A stretch of DNA of 64,000 bases, taken from positions 1,054,001 to 1,118,000 of the forward strand of contig OZ255630.1 of the NCBI GenBank assembly GCA_965276825.1, given 5' to 3'. Positions 7,427 through 15,732 of the stretch are shown in pieces; position 1 is the first letter of the stretch; the number at the start of each line of letters is the position of its first letter. This stretch comes from G965276765 sp965276825 (GTDB lineage Bacteria > Actinomycetota > Acidimicrobiia > Acidimicrobiales > Palsa-688). The notes below the pieces were generated by a model. It did not search any database, was not told where the DNA came from, and saw nothing but the letters and a program-made list of their open reading frames with translations. A program made the position numbers and the translations under genes.

Positions 7427-8215
7427 ATACCAGCTGCACCTGACACCAGCGAGCACCGGATCAACGAGCGGATCCGGGCCCGGGAGGTCCGCCTCATCGA
7501 CCAGGACGGTACCCAGCTGGGGGTGAAGCCCCTGCCGGATGCCATGTCCATCGCCAGGTCACTGGACCTGGACCTGGTCGAGGTGGCCCCCGACGCCAAT
7601 CCGCCGGTCTGTCGGATCATGGACTTCAACCGCTTCAAGTACGAGACGGCCCAGCGGGCCAAGGAGTCTCGCAAGAAGACGGTCAACACGTCCATCAAGG
7701 AGATGAAGTACCGGCCCAAGATCGGGACCGGCGACTTCGACACCAAGACCCGGCAGGTGGCCAAGTTCCTCGGCGAGGGACACAAGGTCAAGATCACCAT
7801 CATGTTCCGCGGCCGGGAGATGTCCCACCCCGAGCTCGGCAAGCGCATCCTCGACCACGTCGCCGACACCGTCGGCCAGGTCGGCAAGGTCGAAGCGGAG
7901 CCCAAGCTCGACGGCAGGAACATGATCATGGTGCTCGCCCCCGACCGCAGGAACCGGGTCACCGCCCCCGCAGCCGCCCAGGAGCCGGTGGACCCGAACG
8001 CCGCACCTTCCTCCGCCGCACCGTCCACCGCCGCACCGTCCACCGCTGCACCTGCCGCCGCACCGTCCGCTGCACCTGCCGCCGCCCCGCCTGCTGCACC
8101 AACGGCCGCTCCCCCTGCCGCACCAACGGCCGCTCCGCCGGCTGCACCCGCCGCCCCCGCAGCGCAGCCGGCGGCGCCGGCCACGGCCGCCGCCGCCCCC
8201 TCCACCGAGTCGTAG
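7427..8215 (+). CDS. infC: Translation initiation factor IF-3, probable ATA start
   Basis: IF-3 binds the 30S subunit and checks start-codon and initiator-tRNA pairing. The frame is open from a stop at 7418 and encodes HRINERIRAREVRLI, the normal IF-3 N terminus, before the first ATG/GTG/TTG in frame (GTG 7487, too late). The best start is ATA at 7427, nine bases after AGGGAG (7412-7417), giving about 262 residues. Non-AUG starts are known for infC, whose product discriminates against them. Both IF-3 domains are present (VRLID to MDFNRFKYE; IKEMKYRPKI to LDGRNMIMVLAP). About 80 extra C-terminal residues are Ala/Pro repeats. An ATG at 7420 is out of frame and stops after seven codons. Confidence 0.85.
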   Translation: MPAAPDTSEHRINERIRAREVRLIDQDGTQLGVKPLPDAMSIARSLDLDLVEVAPDANPPVCRIMDFNRFKYETAQRAKESRKKTVNTSIKEMKYRPKIGTGDFDTKTRQVAKFLGEGHKVKITIMFRGREMSHPELGKRILDHVADTVGQVGKVEAEPKLDGRNMIMVLAPDRRNRVTAPAAAQEPVDPNAAPSSAAPSTAAPSTAAPAAAPSAAPAAAPPAAPTAAPPAAPTAAPPAAPAAPAAQPAAPATAAAAPSTES

Positions 8216-8235
8216 AACCCAGGAGCCCCACCCCG

Positions 8236-8430
8236 ATGCCCAAGATGAAGACCGACAAGGGTGCCGCCAAGCGCTTCAAGGTGACCGGCACCGGCCGCCT
8301 GCGCCGGCGCAGGGCCTTCACCAACCACCTCCTCGAGAAGAAGTCGAGCGTGCGGACCCGCCGCCTCGGCCGGGAGGCCGACGTGGCCAAGGGCGACGAG
8401 CGAGCCGTCAAGCGGCTCCTCGGCCGCTGA
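8236..8430 (+). CDS. rpmI: 50S ribosomal protein bL35
   Basis: The predicted protein has 64 residues and shows the bL35 hallmark MPKMKTDKGAAKRFKVTGTG, followed by a basic RRRRAFTNHLLEKK segment. It is a structural protein of the large subunit. A Shine-Dalgarno AGGAG precedes the ATG by about ten bases. It lies between infC and rplT in the near-universal operon order. Confidence 0.98.
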   Translation: MPKMKTDKGAAKRFKVTGTGRLRRRRAFTNHLLEKKSSVRTRRLGREADVAKGDERAVKRLLGR

Positions 8431-8449
8431 GAGCCGAAAGGAGCAGGCA

Positions 8450-8839
8450 ATGGCCCGAGTCAAGCGCGCCGTTCACAGCAGGAAGCACCGCAGGGCGGTG
8501 CTCGAGCAGGCCCAGGGGTACTTCGGCAACAAGAGCCGGAGCTACCGGGCGGCCAACGAGCAGGTCCTCCACTCCCTCCAGTACGCGTACCGCGACCGCC
8601 GGGCCCGCAAGGGCGACTTCCGGCAGCTGTGGATCCAGCGCATCAACGCCGCCTGCCGCGAGCACGGGTTGAGCTACAGCCGGTTCATCGCCGGCCTGCA
8701 TCACGCCGAGGTGGACGTCGACCGCAAGGTCCTCGCCGATCTCGCCGTGCGTGACCGCGAGGCGTTCGCCGCACTGGTCGAGGTGGCCCGCGCCGCGATC
8801 CCGACGGCCGCGCCGTCGTCCGAGCCCGCGTCGGCCTGA
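8450..8839 (+). CDS. rplT: 50S ribosomal protein bL20
   Basis: The predicted protein has 129 residues beginning MARVKRAVHSRKHRRAVLEQ, followed by the standard GYFGNKSRSYRAANEQV and RKGDFRQLWIQRINAACR. bL20 binds 23S rRNA early in large-subunit assembly and is a translational repressor of this operon in several bacteria; no L20 mimic was identified in the leader here. AAAGGAG lies just ahead of the ATG. The C terminus has a short Ala/Ser extension. Confidence 0.98.
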   Translation: MARVKRAVHSRKHRRAVLEQAQGYFGNKSRSYRAANEQVLHSLQYAYRDRRARKGDFRQLWIQRINAACREHGLSYSRFIAGLHHAEVDVDRKVLADLAVRDREAFAALVEVARAAIPTAAPSSEPASA

Positions 8840-8891
8840 GGCTCCGGGTCGCACTCTGTCTCGCCTGCCGTACCGGCACCAGCGGGTGCAG

Positions 8892-9680
8892 ATGCTGCGA
8901 CGCCTCTTCGGGCGCCGCAGCGTGCGCGAGGCCGAGGGCGCGCTCGTCGTCGAGGGGGCCAAGGTCCTCGGTGAGGCCATCTCGGCCGGCGCCAGCGTCA
9001 GGGCCGTCTACCTCGACCCTGCCGCCGGCGGGGCCGAGCTCGACCTCGCCTCGGCCTGCGCCGCTCTCGGGGCGCGCGTCTTCGAGCTCGACGCCGGTGT
9101 GCTGGCCAGGGTCACCGACGTCGTCACCCCGCAACCGGTCGTGGCGGTGATCGGCGCGCCCGTGTCCAGCCTCGAGGCCCTCGGGGCCCCCGGTCCCGAC
9201 TTCGTGGTCGTCTGCACCGACGTCCGCGATCCCGGCAACGCCGGCACCGTGCTGCGCAGCGCCGAGGCGGCCGGCGCCGGCGGGGTGGTGTTCTGCGACG
9301 GCTGCGTCGACGTGTTCAACCCCAAGGCGGTCCGGGCCTCCGCCGGGGCGGTCTTCCACGTGCCGGTGGTCAACGGACACTGCAGCCCGGCCGACGCCCT
9401 CGCCGCCACCGCGTCGTGGGGTCTCGCCAGGATGGGCACCGTCGCCGAAGGCGGCGTCGACTACCTCGACGCCGACCTGGGCGGCCCCGTCGCCATCGTC
9501 CTCGGCAACGAGGCCCACGGCCTGGCCCCCGAGGTGGTCGCCTCGCTCGACGGCTGCATCACCATCCCGATGGTCGGGCGGGCCGAGTCGCTGAACGTCG
9601 GGATGGCCGCCGCCATCCTCACCTTCGAGGTGGCCAGGCGCCGCCGCCGGCCGGCCGTCGTCGCGATGGTGGACCGGTGA
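8892..9680 (+). CDS. SpoU/TrmH-family RNA 2'-O-methyltransferase (TsnR-like)
   Basis: From ATG at 8892 the protein has 262 residues; GTG at 8886 is equally possible, and an N terminus further upstream cannot be excluded because the frame is open. All three knotted-methyltransferase motifs are present: DVRDPGNAGTVLRSAEA, IVLGNEAHGLAPEV and ITIPMVGRAESLNVGMAAA. A substrate-binding domain with LVVEGAKVLGEAI precedes them. The target is probably 23S rRNA, but which nucleotide is unknown. It follows rplT, the position of tsnR in M. tuberculosis, and its stop overlaps the kinase start. Confidence 0.9.
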   Translation: MLRRLFGRRSVREAEGALVVEGAKVLGEAISAGASVRAVYLDPAAGGAELDLASACAALGARVFELDAGVLARVTDVVTPQPVVAVIGAPVSSLEALGAPGPDFVVVCTDVRDPGNAGTVLRSAEAAGAGGVVFCDGCVDVFNPKAVRASAGAVFHVPVVNGHCSPADALAATASWGLARMGTVAEGGVDYLDADLGGPVAIVLGNEAHGLAPEVVASLDGCITIPMVGRAESLNVGMAAAILTFEVARRRRRPAVVAMVDR

Positions 9681-10810
9681 CCGCGCCGGTGCTGGGGGGG
9701 GCGCGGGCGCCGGCGCGGGTCGACGCGCCCGCCGACGCCGTCGCCATCGACGCCCTGCCCGATGCGGTGGTCGTCGTCGACGCCGAGCGGACCGTGACCG
9801 CGGCCAACGTGGCCGCGGAGCGCCTGCTCGGCTACGCGGCCGCCGACCTGGTCGGCCAGGGGTGCGCCGCGCTCCTCGACGCCAGGGCCGACGACGGGAC
9901 CGTCGTCTGGGAGCACGGTTGGCACTCGAGCAGCCGGCTGCGCAGCGTGCGCACCGCCCCCGAGCAGCTGGTGGCCCTGCGTCGCCGTGACGGCCGGCAG
10001 ATCAGCATCGCGGTGACGTGCGCCTACCGGCGCGACGCCGCAGGGTGCCTCACCGGCGCGGTGCTGGCCCTGCGCGACGCGTCCCACCGCATGCGGGTCA
10101 AGTCGGTCACCGGGATCGAGATCGTCTCCACCGTGAGCCACGAGCTGCGCTCACCGCTGACGTCGGTCAAGGGCTACACCAGCCTGTTGCTCAACCGTTG
10201 GGACCGCCTCACCGACGAGCAGAAGCAGATGATGCTCGGCCAGGTCAACCACGACGCCGACCGGGTCACCCGCCTGATCGGCGAGCTGCTCGACATCAGC
10301 CGGCTCGAGACCGGCAAGCTCGTCCTGCGCCGCCAGCTGGTCGACCTGCCCGGGTTGACCGGCACGGTCGTGGACAAGGTGCGCCTCGAGTACCCGACCC
10401 TCGAGGTCGACGCCACCTGGGCCGAGGACCTGCCCCCGGTCTGGGCCGACCCGGACAAGATCGAGCAGGTGCTCACCAACCTGCTCGAGAACGCCTGCAA
10501 GTACGCGTCGCCGCTGGGCCTCGGCGTGACCGGCGAGGTGCGGGCCCGTGGCGACGACCTGCCCGAGGTGGCGGTCAGCGTGGCCGACCGGGGCGACGGG
10601 ATCCCGTCGGCCGACCTGCCCAAGGTGTTCACCAAGTTCTTCCGGCGTTCGGAAGGCCGGCCCAACGGGTCCGGCCTCGGGCTGTGGATCAGCCGTGGCC
10701 TGGTCGAGTCCCACGGCGGCCGGCTCGTGGCGGAGTCCGTGACCGGGAGCGGCTCGGTGTTCCGCTTCACCCTGCCCGTGATCGACCTGGAGGATATGAG
10801 CGCACCGTGA
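9677..10810 (+). CDS. Cytoplasmic PAS-domain sensor histidine kinase, orphan
   Basis: The start is GTG at 9677, overlapping the methyltransferase stop, giving 377 residues. A PAS domain (about 25-120, IDALPDAVVVVDAERTV to GAVLALRDASHR) is followed by a HisKA domain with the phosphoacceptor His155 in SHELRSPLTSVKGY. An HATPase domain follows with the N-box NLLENACKYA, G1 DRGDGIP, F-box KVFTKFF and G2 GSGLGLWIS. No membrane segment is visible, so the signal is sensed in the cytoplasm. No response regulator lies nearby. Its TGA overlaps the GTG of pheS, so kinase and phenylalanyl-tRNA synthetase should be co-expressed. Confidence 0.93.
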   Translation: MTAPVLGGARAPARVDAPADAVAIDALPDAVVVVDAERTVTAANVAAERLLGYAAADLVGQGCAALLDARADDGTVVWEHGWHSSSRLRSVRTAPEQLVALRRRDGRQISIAVTCAYRRDAAGCLTGAVLALRDASHRMRVKSVTGIEIVSTVSHELRSPLTSVKGYTSLLLNRWDRLTDEQKQMMLGQVNHDADRVTRLIGELLDISRLETGKLVLRRQLVDLPGLTGTVVDKVRLEYPTLEVDATWAEDLPPVWADPDKIEQVLTNLLENACKYASPLGLGVTGEVRARGDDLPEVAVSVADRGDGIPSADLPKVFTKFFRRSEGRPNGSGLGLWISRGLVESHGGRLVAESVTGSGSVFRFTLPVIDLEDMSAP

Positions 10811-11886
10811 CCGCCCCCGCCCCCGACATCGCGGCGGAGCTGCTCGCCATCGAGCACGAGACCCGGGAGGCCATCGCCGGCGCCGGCACCCTGGGGGAGC
10901 TGCGCGCCGCCGAGTCGTCCGCCGTCGGCAAGCGCTCGTCCCTCGCCCGGGTCAACACCCGCCTCGCCGGCCTCGAGCCCGACGACCGCAGGACCTGGGG
11001 GGCCAGGATCCACGACGTGCGGCGGGGCATCACCGACGCGCTCGCCGTGCGCCGCGCCGACCTCGAGCGGCGGGAGCGGGTCGCCCGGCTCGAAGCCGAC
11101 CGGCTCGACCTGACCGAGGCCGACGCCCTCGGCCGGCGGGCGATCGCCGCGTCGCTGCCCGACCGGGGGCACCTGCACCTGGTGACCCGCACCCGCCAGG
11201 CCCTCGAGGACACCTTCGTCGGGATGGGCTTCCGCGTGGTCGATGGCCCGGAGGCCGAGACCGACTGGTACAACTTCGAGGCGCTCAACCTGCCGCCCGG
11301 CCACCCGGCCAGGAGCATGTGGGACACCCTCTACCTCGCGCTCGGCGACCCCGGGACGGTCCTGCTGCGGACCCACACGTCGCCCGCCCAGGTCCACGTG
11401 ATGGAGGCCCAGGCCCCGCCCATCTACATCGTCGCCCCCGGGCGGGCGTACCGGCGCGAGACCGAGGACGCCAGGCACCTGGCGGTGTTCCACCAGATCG
11501 AGGGGCTGGTCGTCGACCGGGGCATCACCTTCGGTGACCTGGCGGGCACCATCGAGGCGTTCACCGGCGCCTTCTTCGGTGCCGGCGTCCACTCCCGGCT
11601 GCGTCCGTCCTACTTCCCCTTCACCGAGCCGTCCGCCGAGTTCGACGTCACCTGCCCGGTGTGTGGCGGTGACGGGTGCAGGACCTGCTCGGGCTCGGGA
11701 TGGATCGAGCTCGGCGGGTGCGGCATGGTCGACCCCAACGTGTTCGATGCCGTCGGGATCGATTCCGAGGTCTACACCGGCTTCGCCTTCGGCTTCGGCA
11801 TCGACCGCCTGGCCATGATCGACGTCGGCCTCGGCGACATCCGCCACCTGATCGAGAACGACCTCCGCTTCCTGCACCAGTTCTGA
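10807..11886 (+). CDS. pheS: Phenylalanyl-tRNA synthetase alpha subunit
   Basis: The predicted protein has 359 residues from GTG at 10807 (GTGA overlap). After the N-terminal helical arm come the class II signatures: TETDWYNFEALNLP-type text, the motif 2 region YRRETEDARHLAVFHQIEG, PSYFPFTEPSAEFDV and the motif 3 GFAFGFGIDRLAMI. Between the last two is a four-cysteine knuckle, CPVCGGDGCRTC (C283, C286, C291, C294), a probable zinc site seen in many bacterial PheS. It pairs with pheT, 54 bases downstream. Confidence 0.97.
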   Translation: MTAPAPDIAAELLAIEHETREAIAGAGTLGELRAAESSAVGKRSSLARVNTRLAGLEPDDRRTWGARIHDVRRGITDALAVRRADLERRERVARLEADRLDLTEADALGRRAIAASLPDRGHLHLVTRTRQALEDTFVGMGFRVVDGPEAETDWYNFEALNLPPGHPARSMWDTLYLALGDPGTVLLRTHTSPAQVHVMEAQAPPIYIVAPGRAYRRETEDARHLAVFHQIEGLVVDRGITFGDLAGTIEAFTGAFFGAGVHSRLRPSYFPFTEPSAEFDVTCPVCGGDGCRTCSGSGWIELGGCGMVDPNVFDAVGIDSEVYTGFAFGFGIDRLAMIDVGLGDIRHLIENDLRFLHQF

Positions 11887-11940
11887 CCCCGAGCTCTGAG
11901 CTCCGGCCGACCGCGGCCGCCCGACGCCCGAAGGATCCCT

Positions 11941-14370
11941 GTGCGCGCCCCCCTGTCCTGGCTCTGTGACTTCGCCACCTTCGACCAGCCGGTCGAGGTG
12001 CTGGCCGACGGCCTCTCCTCCCTCGGCCTGGTGGTCGAGGGGATCGACCGCGTCGGGGAGGACATCCCCGAGGTGGTGGTGGCCGGCATCCTCGACATCC
12101 GCCCCCACCCGTCGGCCGACCGGATCCGACTGGTCGACGTGGACGCCGGCGACGGCCAGGTCCTGCAGATCGCCTGCGGGGCGTGGAACATGGACGTCGG
12201 CGACCTCGTCCCCCTCGCCAAGGTCGGCGCCGTGCTGCCCGGCGGGATGGAGATCGCCAGGCGCAAGATGCGCGGCGAGTGGTCCAACGGGATGCTCTGC
12301 TCGCCCACGGAGATCGGCCTGCCGCCCGTCGACGGCGTCGACGGGCTGCTGATCCTGCTCCCGGGATCGGCGGTGCCCGGCACGCCGATCGCCGAGGCCA
12401 TCGGCGGCGCCGACGTGGTCTTCGACCTCGACGTGTCGCCCAACCGGCCCGACGCGCAGTCCATGGCCGGGGTGGCGCGCGACCTGGCCGCCTGGCTGGG
12501 ACTGGCCTGGGCGTGGCCGACGGGACTGCCCACCTCACCGGCGGAGCCGGCCGGGGCGGTCCGCGCCGATCCCGGCGTCGGCCGGCCCGCCGTCACGATC
12601 GACGCGCCGGACCTCTGCCCCCTCTTCACCGCCACCGTCATCGACGGCGTGTCGGTCGGGACGTCACCGGCGTGGCTGGCCAGGCGCCTCACCCTCGCCG
12701 GCCTGCGCCCGATCAACTCCGTGGTCGACGTGTCCAACTACGTGATGCTCGACACCGGCCAGCCCAACCACGCCTACGACCTCGACCGCCTGGCCGGCGG
12801 CGGGGTGCTCGTGCGGCGGGCGACGACCGGGGAGCAGGTGGTCACCCTCGACGACAAGACCCGCTCCCTCACGGCCGACGACCTGCTCATCTGCGACGCC
12901 ACGTCCGCGCCGGTCGGGATCGCCGGGGTGATGGGATCGGCGTCCACCGAGGTCGGGCCGGCGACCAACCGCCTCCTGCTCGAAGCGGCGTGGTTCGCGC
13001 CGGGAGCGGTGGCCGCCACGGGCACCAGGACCGGCCTGCAGTCCGAGGCCAGATACCGCTTCGAGCGCGGCGTCGACACCGAGGTCGCCGGGCGGGCCGC
13101 CGAGCGATTCGCCACCCTCATCAGCGGCGTCGGCCCGGAGGGATCGTCGATCCGGATCGGACCCAGGGTCGAGGTCCGCTCCCCGGCCGCCCTTCCCGTC
13201 CCCGCCCGCGTGCCGCTGCGCCTGGAGCGGGTCAACGCCGTGCTCGGCACCGACCTCGACGCCGACGCGGTGACCGCCCTCCTGCGCCCCATCGGCTTCG
13301 GCATCGCCGACGCCGATCCCACGCCGACGGGCGCCCCGTCGTGGACCGTGGACGTGCCGACCTGGCGGCCCGACACCGCCCGGGAGATCGACGTCATCGA
13401 GGAGGTGGCCCGCCACCACGGTCTCCAGAACATCGAGCGGCACATGCCGCCCGGCGCCCGCACCGGGGCGCTCACCGGCGACCAGCGACGCCGGCGCCAG
13501 GTGCGTGACGTGCTGTGCGGCAGCGGGCTCGACGAGGCGTGGACCACGACGTTCCTCGCTCCCGGCGACCTCGAGCGGGCCGGCCTGCCGACTGGGGCCG
13601 TGGAGGTGGCGAACCCCATCGACCGGGCCGAGTCCGTGCTGCGCACCTCGCTGCTCCCGGGCCTGCTCGGCGCGGCCAGGTTCAACCGGGACCGCCAGCA
13701 GCCCGACATCGGCCTGTTCGAGATCGGGCGCGTGTTCGCCCCGCCGAGCACCGGCGCCACCGTCCCCGACGAGCGCGAGGACCTCGCCGTGGTGCTCACC
13801 GGCGACGGGGTCGACGCCCGCAGCGCCGTCCGGCACTGGAGCATCCTGCGCGACGCCCTCGGCGTCGTCGGGACGTCCCTCGTGGGCGCCGAGGCACCCG
13901 GACTGCACCCGACGCGCACCGCGCTGCTCCTCGACGGCGAGGGCCGGCCCTTCGGTGCCGTCGGGGAGGTCGACCCCGACGTGGTCGGGCGCAGCGGGCT
14001 CGCCGGCCGGGTGGGCTGGTTGTCGGTCTCCCTCGACGCCGTCGTCGCCCTGCCGACACGCCCGCTGGCGGCCACGCCGGTCAGCCGGTTTCCGGCCAGC
14101 GACATCGATCTGGCCTTCCTGGTCGACGACGCCGTCCCGGCCGGCACCGTCCTCGGCACCCTCGCCGGCAGCGGGGAGGGCCTGCTCGAGTCCATCGAGC
14201 TGTGGGACGTGTACCGGGGTGACCCGGTGCCCCCGGGCCGGCGCAGCCTCACCTTCCGGCTCCGCTTCCGCGCCGCCGACCGCACCCTTGGGGAGGCCGA
14301 GCTCGCCGCGGCCAGGGCCACCGCCATCGAGGCGGCGGAGCGGACCCACGGCGCCGAGCTGCGGGGCTGA
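11941..14370 (+). CDS. pheT: Phenylalanyl-tRNA synthetase beta subunit
   Basis: The predicted protein has 809 residues from a GTG start. In order it shows the N-terminal core (PLSWLCDFATF), a tRNA-binding OB domain (HPSADRIRLVDVDAG and NMDVGDLVPLAKVGAVLPGG), the B3/B4 editing domain, the B5 domain (LRLERVNAVLGTDL), the catalytic-like domain and a C-terminal FDX-ACB anticodon-binding domain (PVSRFPASDIDLAFLVD to LTFRLRFRAADRTLGE). It forms the alpha2-beta2 enzyme with PheS. Length is normal. Confidence 0.97.
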   Translation: MRAPLSWLCDFATFDQPVEVLADGLSSLGLVVEGIDRVGEDIPEVVVAGILDIRPHPSADRIRLVDVDAGDGQVLQIACGAWNMDVGDLVPLAKVGAVLPGGMEIARRKMRGEWSNGMLCSPTEIGLPPVDGVDGLLILLPGSAVPGTPIAEAIGGADVVFDLDVSPNRPDAQSMAGVARDLAAWLGLAWAWPTGLPTSPAEPAGAVRADPGVGRPAVTIDAPDLCPLFTATVIDGVSVGTSPAWLARRLTLAGLRPINSVVDVSNYVMLDTGQPNHAYDLDRLAGGGVLVRRATTGEQVVTLDDKTRSLTADDLLICDATSAPVGIAGVMGSASTEVGPATNRLLLEAAWFAPGAVAATGTRTGLQSEARYRFERGVDTEVAGRAAERFATLISGVGPEGSSIRIGPRVEVRSPAALPVPARVPLRLERVNAVLGTDLDADAVTALLRPIGFGIADADPTPTGAPSWTVDVPTWRPDTAREIDVIEEVARHHGLQNIERHMPPGARTGALTGDQRRRRQVRDVLCGSGLDEAWTTTFLAPGDLERAGLPTGAVEVANPIDRAESVLRTSLLPGLLGAARFNRDRQQPDIGLFEIGRVFAPPSTGATVPDEREDLAVVLTGDGVDARSAVRHWSILRDALGVVGTSLVGAEAPGLHPTRTALLLDGEGRPFGAVGEVDPDVVGRSGLAGRVGWLSVSLDAVVALPTRPLAATPVSRFPASDIDLAFLVDDAVPAGTVLGTLAGSGEGLLESIELWDVYRGDPVPPGRRSLTFRLRFRAADRTLGEAELAAARATAIEAAERTHGAELRG

Positions 14371-14389
14371 GGCCGCTACCGTGGCCCGC

Positions 14390-15145
14390 GTGCAGTCGAG
14401 CGCCCGCCACGTGTCCCTCGAGGGAGCGTTCAACTTCCGGGATCTCGGCGGCTACCCGGCCGCCGACGGGCGCGTCGTCCGGTGGCGGCAGCTGTTTCGG
14501 GCCGACTCGCTCGGCGGTCTGACGCCGAGCGATCTCGACGCCCTGAAGGCGATGGGCCTGCGCACCGTCGTCGACCTGCGCACGGTCGCCGAGGTCGACG
14601 AGCGGGGTCGCCTGAGCGAGGAAGCCGGACTGGCCTACCACCACCTGCCCCTGATCGACGTGCTCCCGCCCGCCGACTCGCTGGAGCGCTGGGCCGAGCC
14701 GGCCTACGTGGCCGACCAGTACGCCGAGATGCTGGCCTCGGGCACCTCGACCATCAAGGCGGCGCTCGACCTGATCGCCGACGCCACCACCCATCCGATC
14801 GCCTACCACTGCATGGCCGGCAAGGACCGCACCGGCATCCTGAGCGCCCTGGTCCTCGGCCTGCTCGGCGTGGCCGACGACGACATCGTGGCCGACTATG
14901 CGTTGAGCGGCGAGGGCATGGAGCGCAAGCTGGCGTGGTTGCGCCAGCAGCACCCGGAGCTCGCCGGGGACATCGACGCCAGCGCAGCGGTCGTGGCGTC
15001 GGAACCGGAGTCGATGGAGCTGTTCCTCGCCCACCTGACCGACACCCACGGCGGGGTCCACGGCTACGTCGAGGCCATCGGGCTCGGCGGGCTCGGCGAC
15101 CGCCTGCGGGCCGAGTTGCTCGAGGAGCCCAGGCCCACCATCTGA
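14390..15145 (+). CDS. Tyrosine/serine phosphatase, PTP3 (MptpB/LipA-like) family
   Basis: The predicted protein has 251 residues. It has the N-terminal SLEGAFNFRDLGGYPA typical of the Y_phosphatase3 family and the P-loop HCMAGKDRTGI (Cys-x5-Arg) that forms the thiophosphate intermediate. GTG at 14390 is favoured over GTG 14381, because TACCGT (14377-14382) lies seven bases upstream as a leaderless -10. No signal peptide is seen in this copy. The substrate is unknown, with phosphotyrosine, phosphoserine or phosphoinositide all known in the family. It stands alone between pheT and a noncoding gap. Confidence 0.88.
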   Translation: MQSSARHVSLEGAFNFRDLGGYPAADGRVVRWRQLFRADSLGGLTPSDLDALKAMGLRTVVDLRTVAEVDERGRLSEEAGLAYHHLPLIDVLPPADSLERWAEPAYVADQYAEMLASGTSTIKAALDLIADATTHPIAYHCMAGKDRTGILSALVLGLLGVADDDIVADYALSGEGMERKLAWLRQQHPELAGDIDASAAVVASEPESMELFLAHLTDTHGGVHGYVEAIGLGGLGDRLRAELLEEPRPTI

Positions 15146-15218
15146 TCCGGTGGCACCGAGCGCGGTGGCACCGACCGGGTTTCAGGGATCGCGATGGCGG
15201 GCCGGCCGGCTTCTGGGG

Positions 15219-15596
15219 TCACGTGACGTCAAGAACCGCGGTCGAGCGACCTGAGGTCGGCGCCAGCCCGTCGATGGTCCGGAGATCCGCGCCCCGGCGG
15301 ACCGGCGTCCGGCGCACCCTGTCCGGCGACCGCAGATCGGGTTGACCGAGGTTCGCGGTCGCTGCGCCGCGCCCACCGCCGTCGAGGGTCCGGAGATCGG
15401 CACCATCCGCCTCGGCCAGGCGCCGGATCCGGGAGATCCGGTCGGTGCGGTAGCTGGCGATCTTCACGCTCCAGGAGTCGAGCGGGCGGGGGCGGTCGTT
15501 GCCGTAGAAGGTGGTGAGGGGACCCTCCTGGCAGTAGGAGTCGGCGCCGGTGACCTGCTCGGTGGACTCGTCGGTCAGCGTGATCTCGAAGGCCAT
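15219..15596 (-). CDS. Small hypothetical protein with a repeat-derived C-terminal tail
   Basis: This is a 125-residue frame starting at ATG 15596. The first about 62 residues (MAFEITLTDESTEQVTGADS to SRIRRLAEADG) look like a compact conserved small protein. A -10-like CACGAT (reverse strand, 15602-15607) sits five bases before the ATG, fitting the leaderless pattern. The remainder is low-complexity and reads through a DNA repeat, giving LRT(L/I)DG twice, so the true domain may be shorter than the frame. I do not recognise the family. The rest of the 15146-15708 gap holds two 19-base imperfect copies (15269-15287, 15380-15398) and no other credible gene. Confidence 0.5.
   Translation of the reverse strand: MAFEITLTDESTEQVTGADSYCQEGPLTTFYGNDRPRPLDSWSVKIASYRTDRISRIRRLAEADGADLRTLDGGGRGAATANLGQPDLRSPDRVRRTPVRRGADLRTIDGLAPTSGRSTAVLDVT
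15269..15398. repeat. Dispersed 19-bp direct repeat
   Basis: CGTCGATGGTCCGGAGATC (15269-15287) and the same sequence with one change (15380-15398) lie 111 bases apart in the gap before argC. They account for the repeated residues in the tail of the small minus-strand ORF. Confidence 0.8.
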
Positions 15597-15698
15597 GGCC
15601 CATCGTGGACCTGGCCGCCTGTGGGCGGCCAGGGGCGCAACCCTGTGTCTTTCGCCCGTCGTCCACAGGGGGCACCGACCGCTCCGGTGAGAATCCGG

Positions 15699-15732
15699 CG
15701 CATGGGTATGCACAACCTTGTATGGTTGTGCA
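15699..15732. promoter_or_regulatory. argC promoter with two abutting palindromes
   Basis: A perfect inverted repeat, TGCACAACC - 6 bases - GGTTGTGCA (15709-15732), covers a -10 hexamer TATGGT (15721-15726) that ends six bases before the argC GTG, so the transcript is probably leaderless. Overlapping its left edge is GCAT-GGGT-ATGC within CGCATGGGTATGCA (15699-15712). This resembles the half-site spacing of an ArgR box (TGCAT-4-ATGCA type, one mismatch). ArgR, encoded four genes downstream, is the obvious candidate for the second element. The factor for the longer palindrome is unknown. Confidence 0.7.

Noticed and set aside
7420..7443. ATG ORF MSHTSCT as the infC start
   Set aside because: It is out of frame with IF-3 and stops after seven codons; spacing to the Shine-Dalgarno is only two bases.
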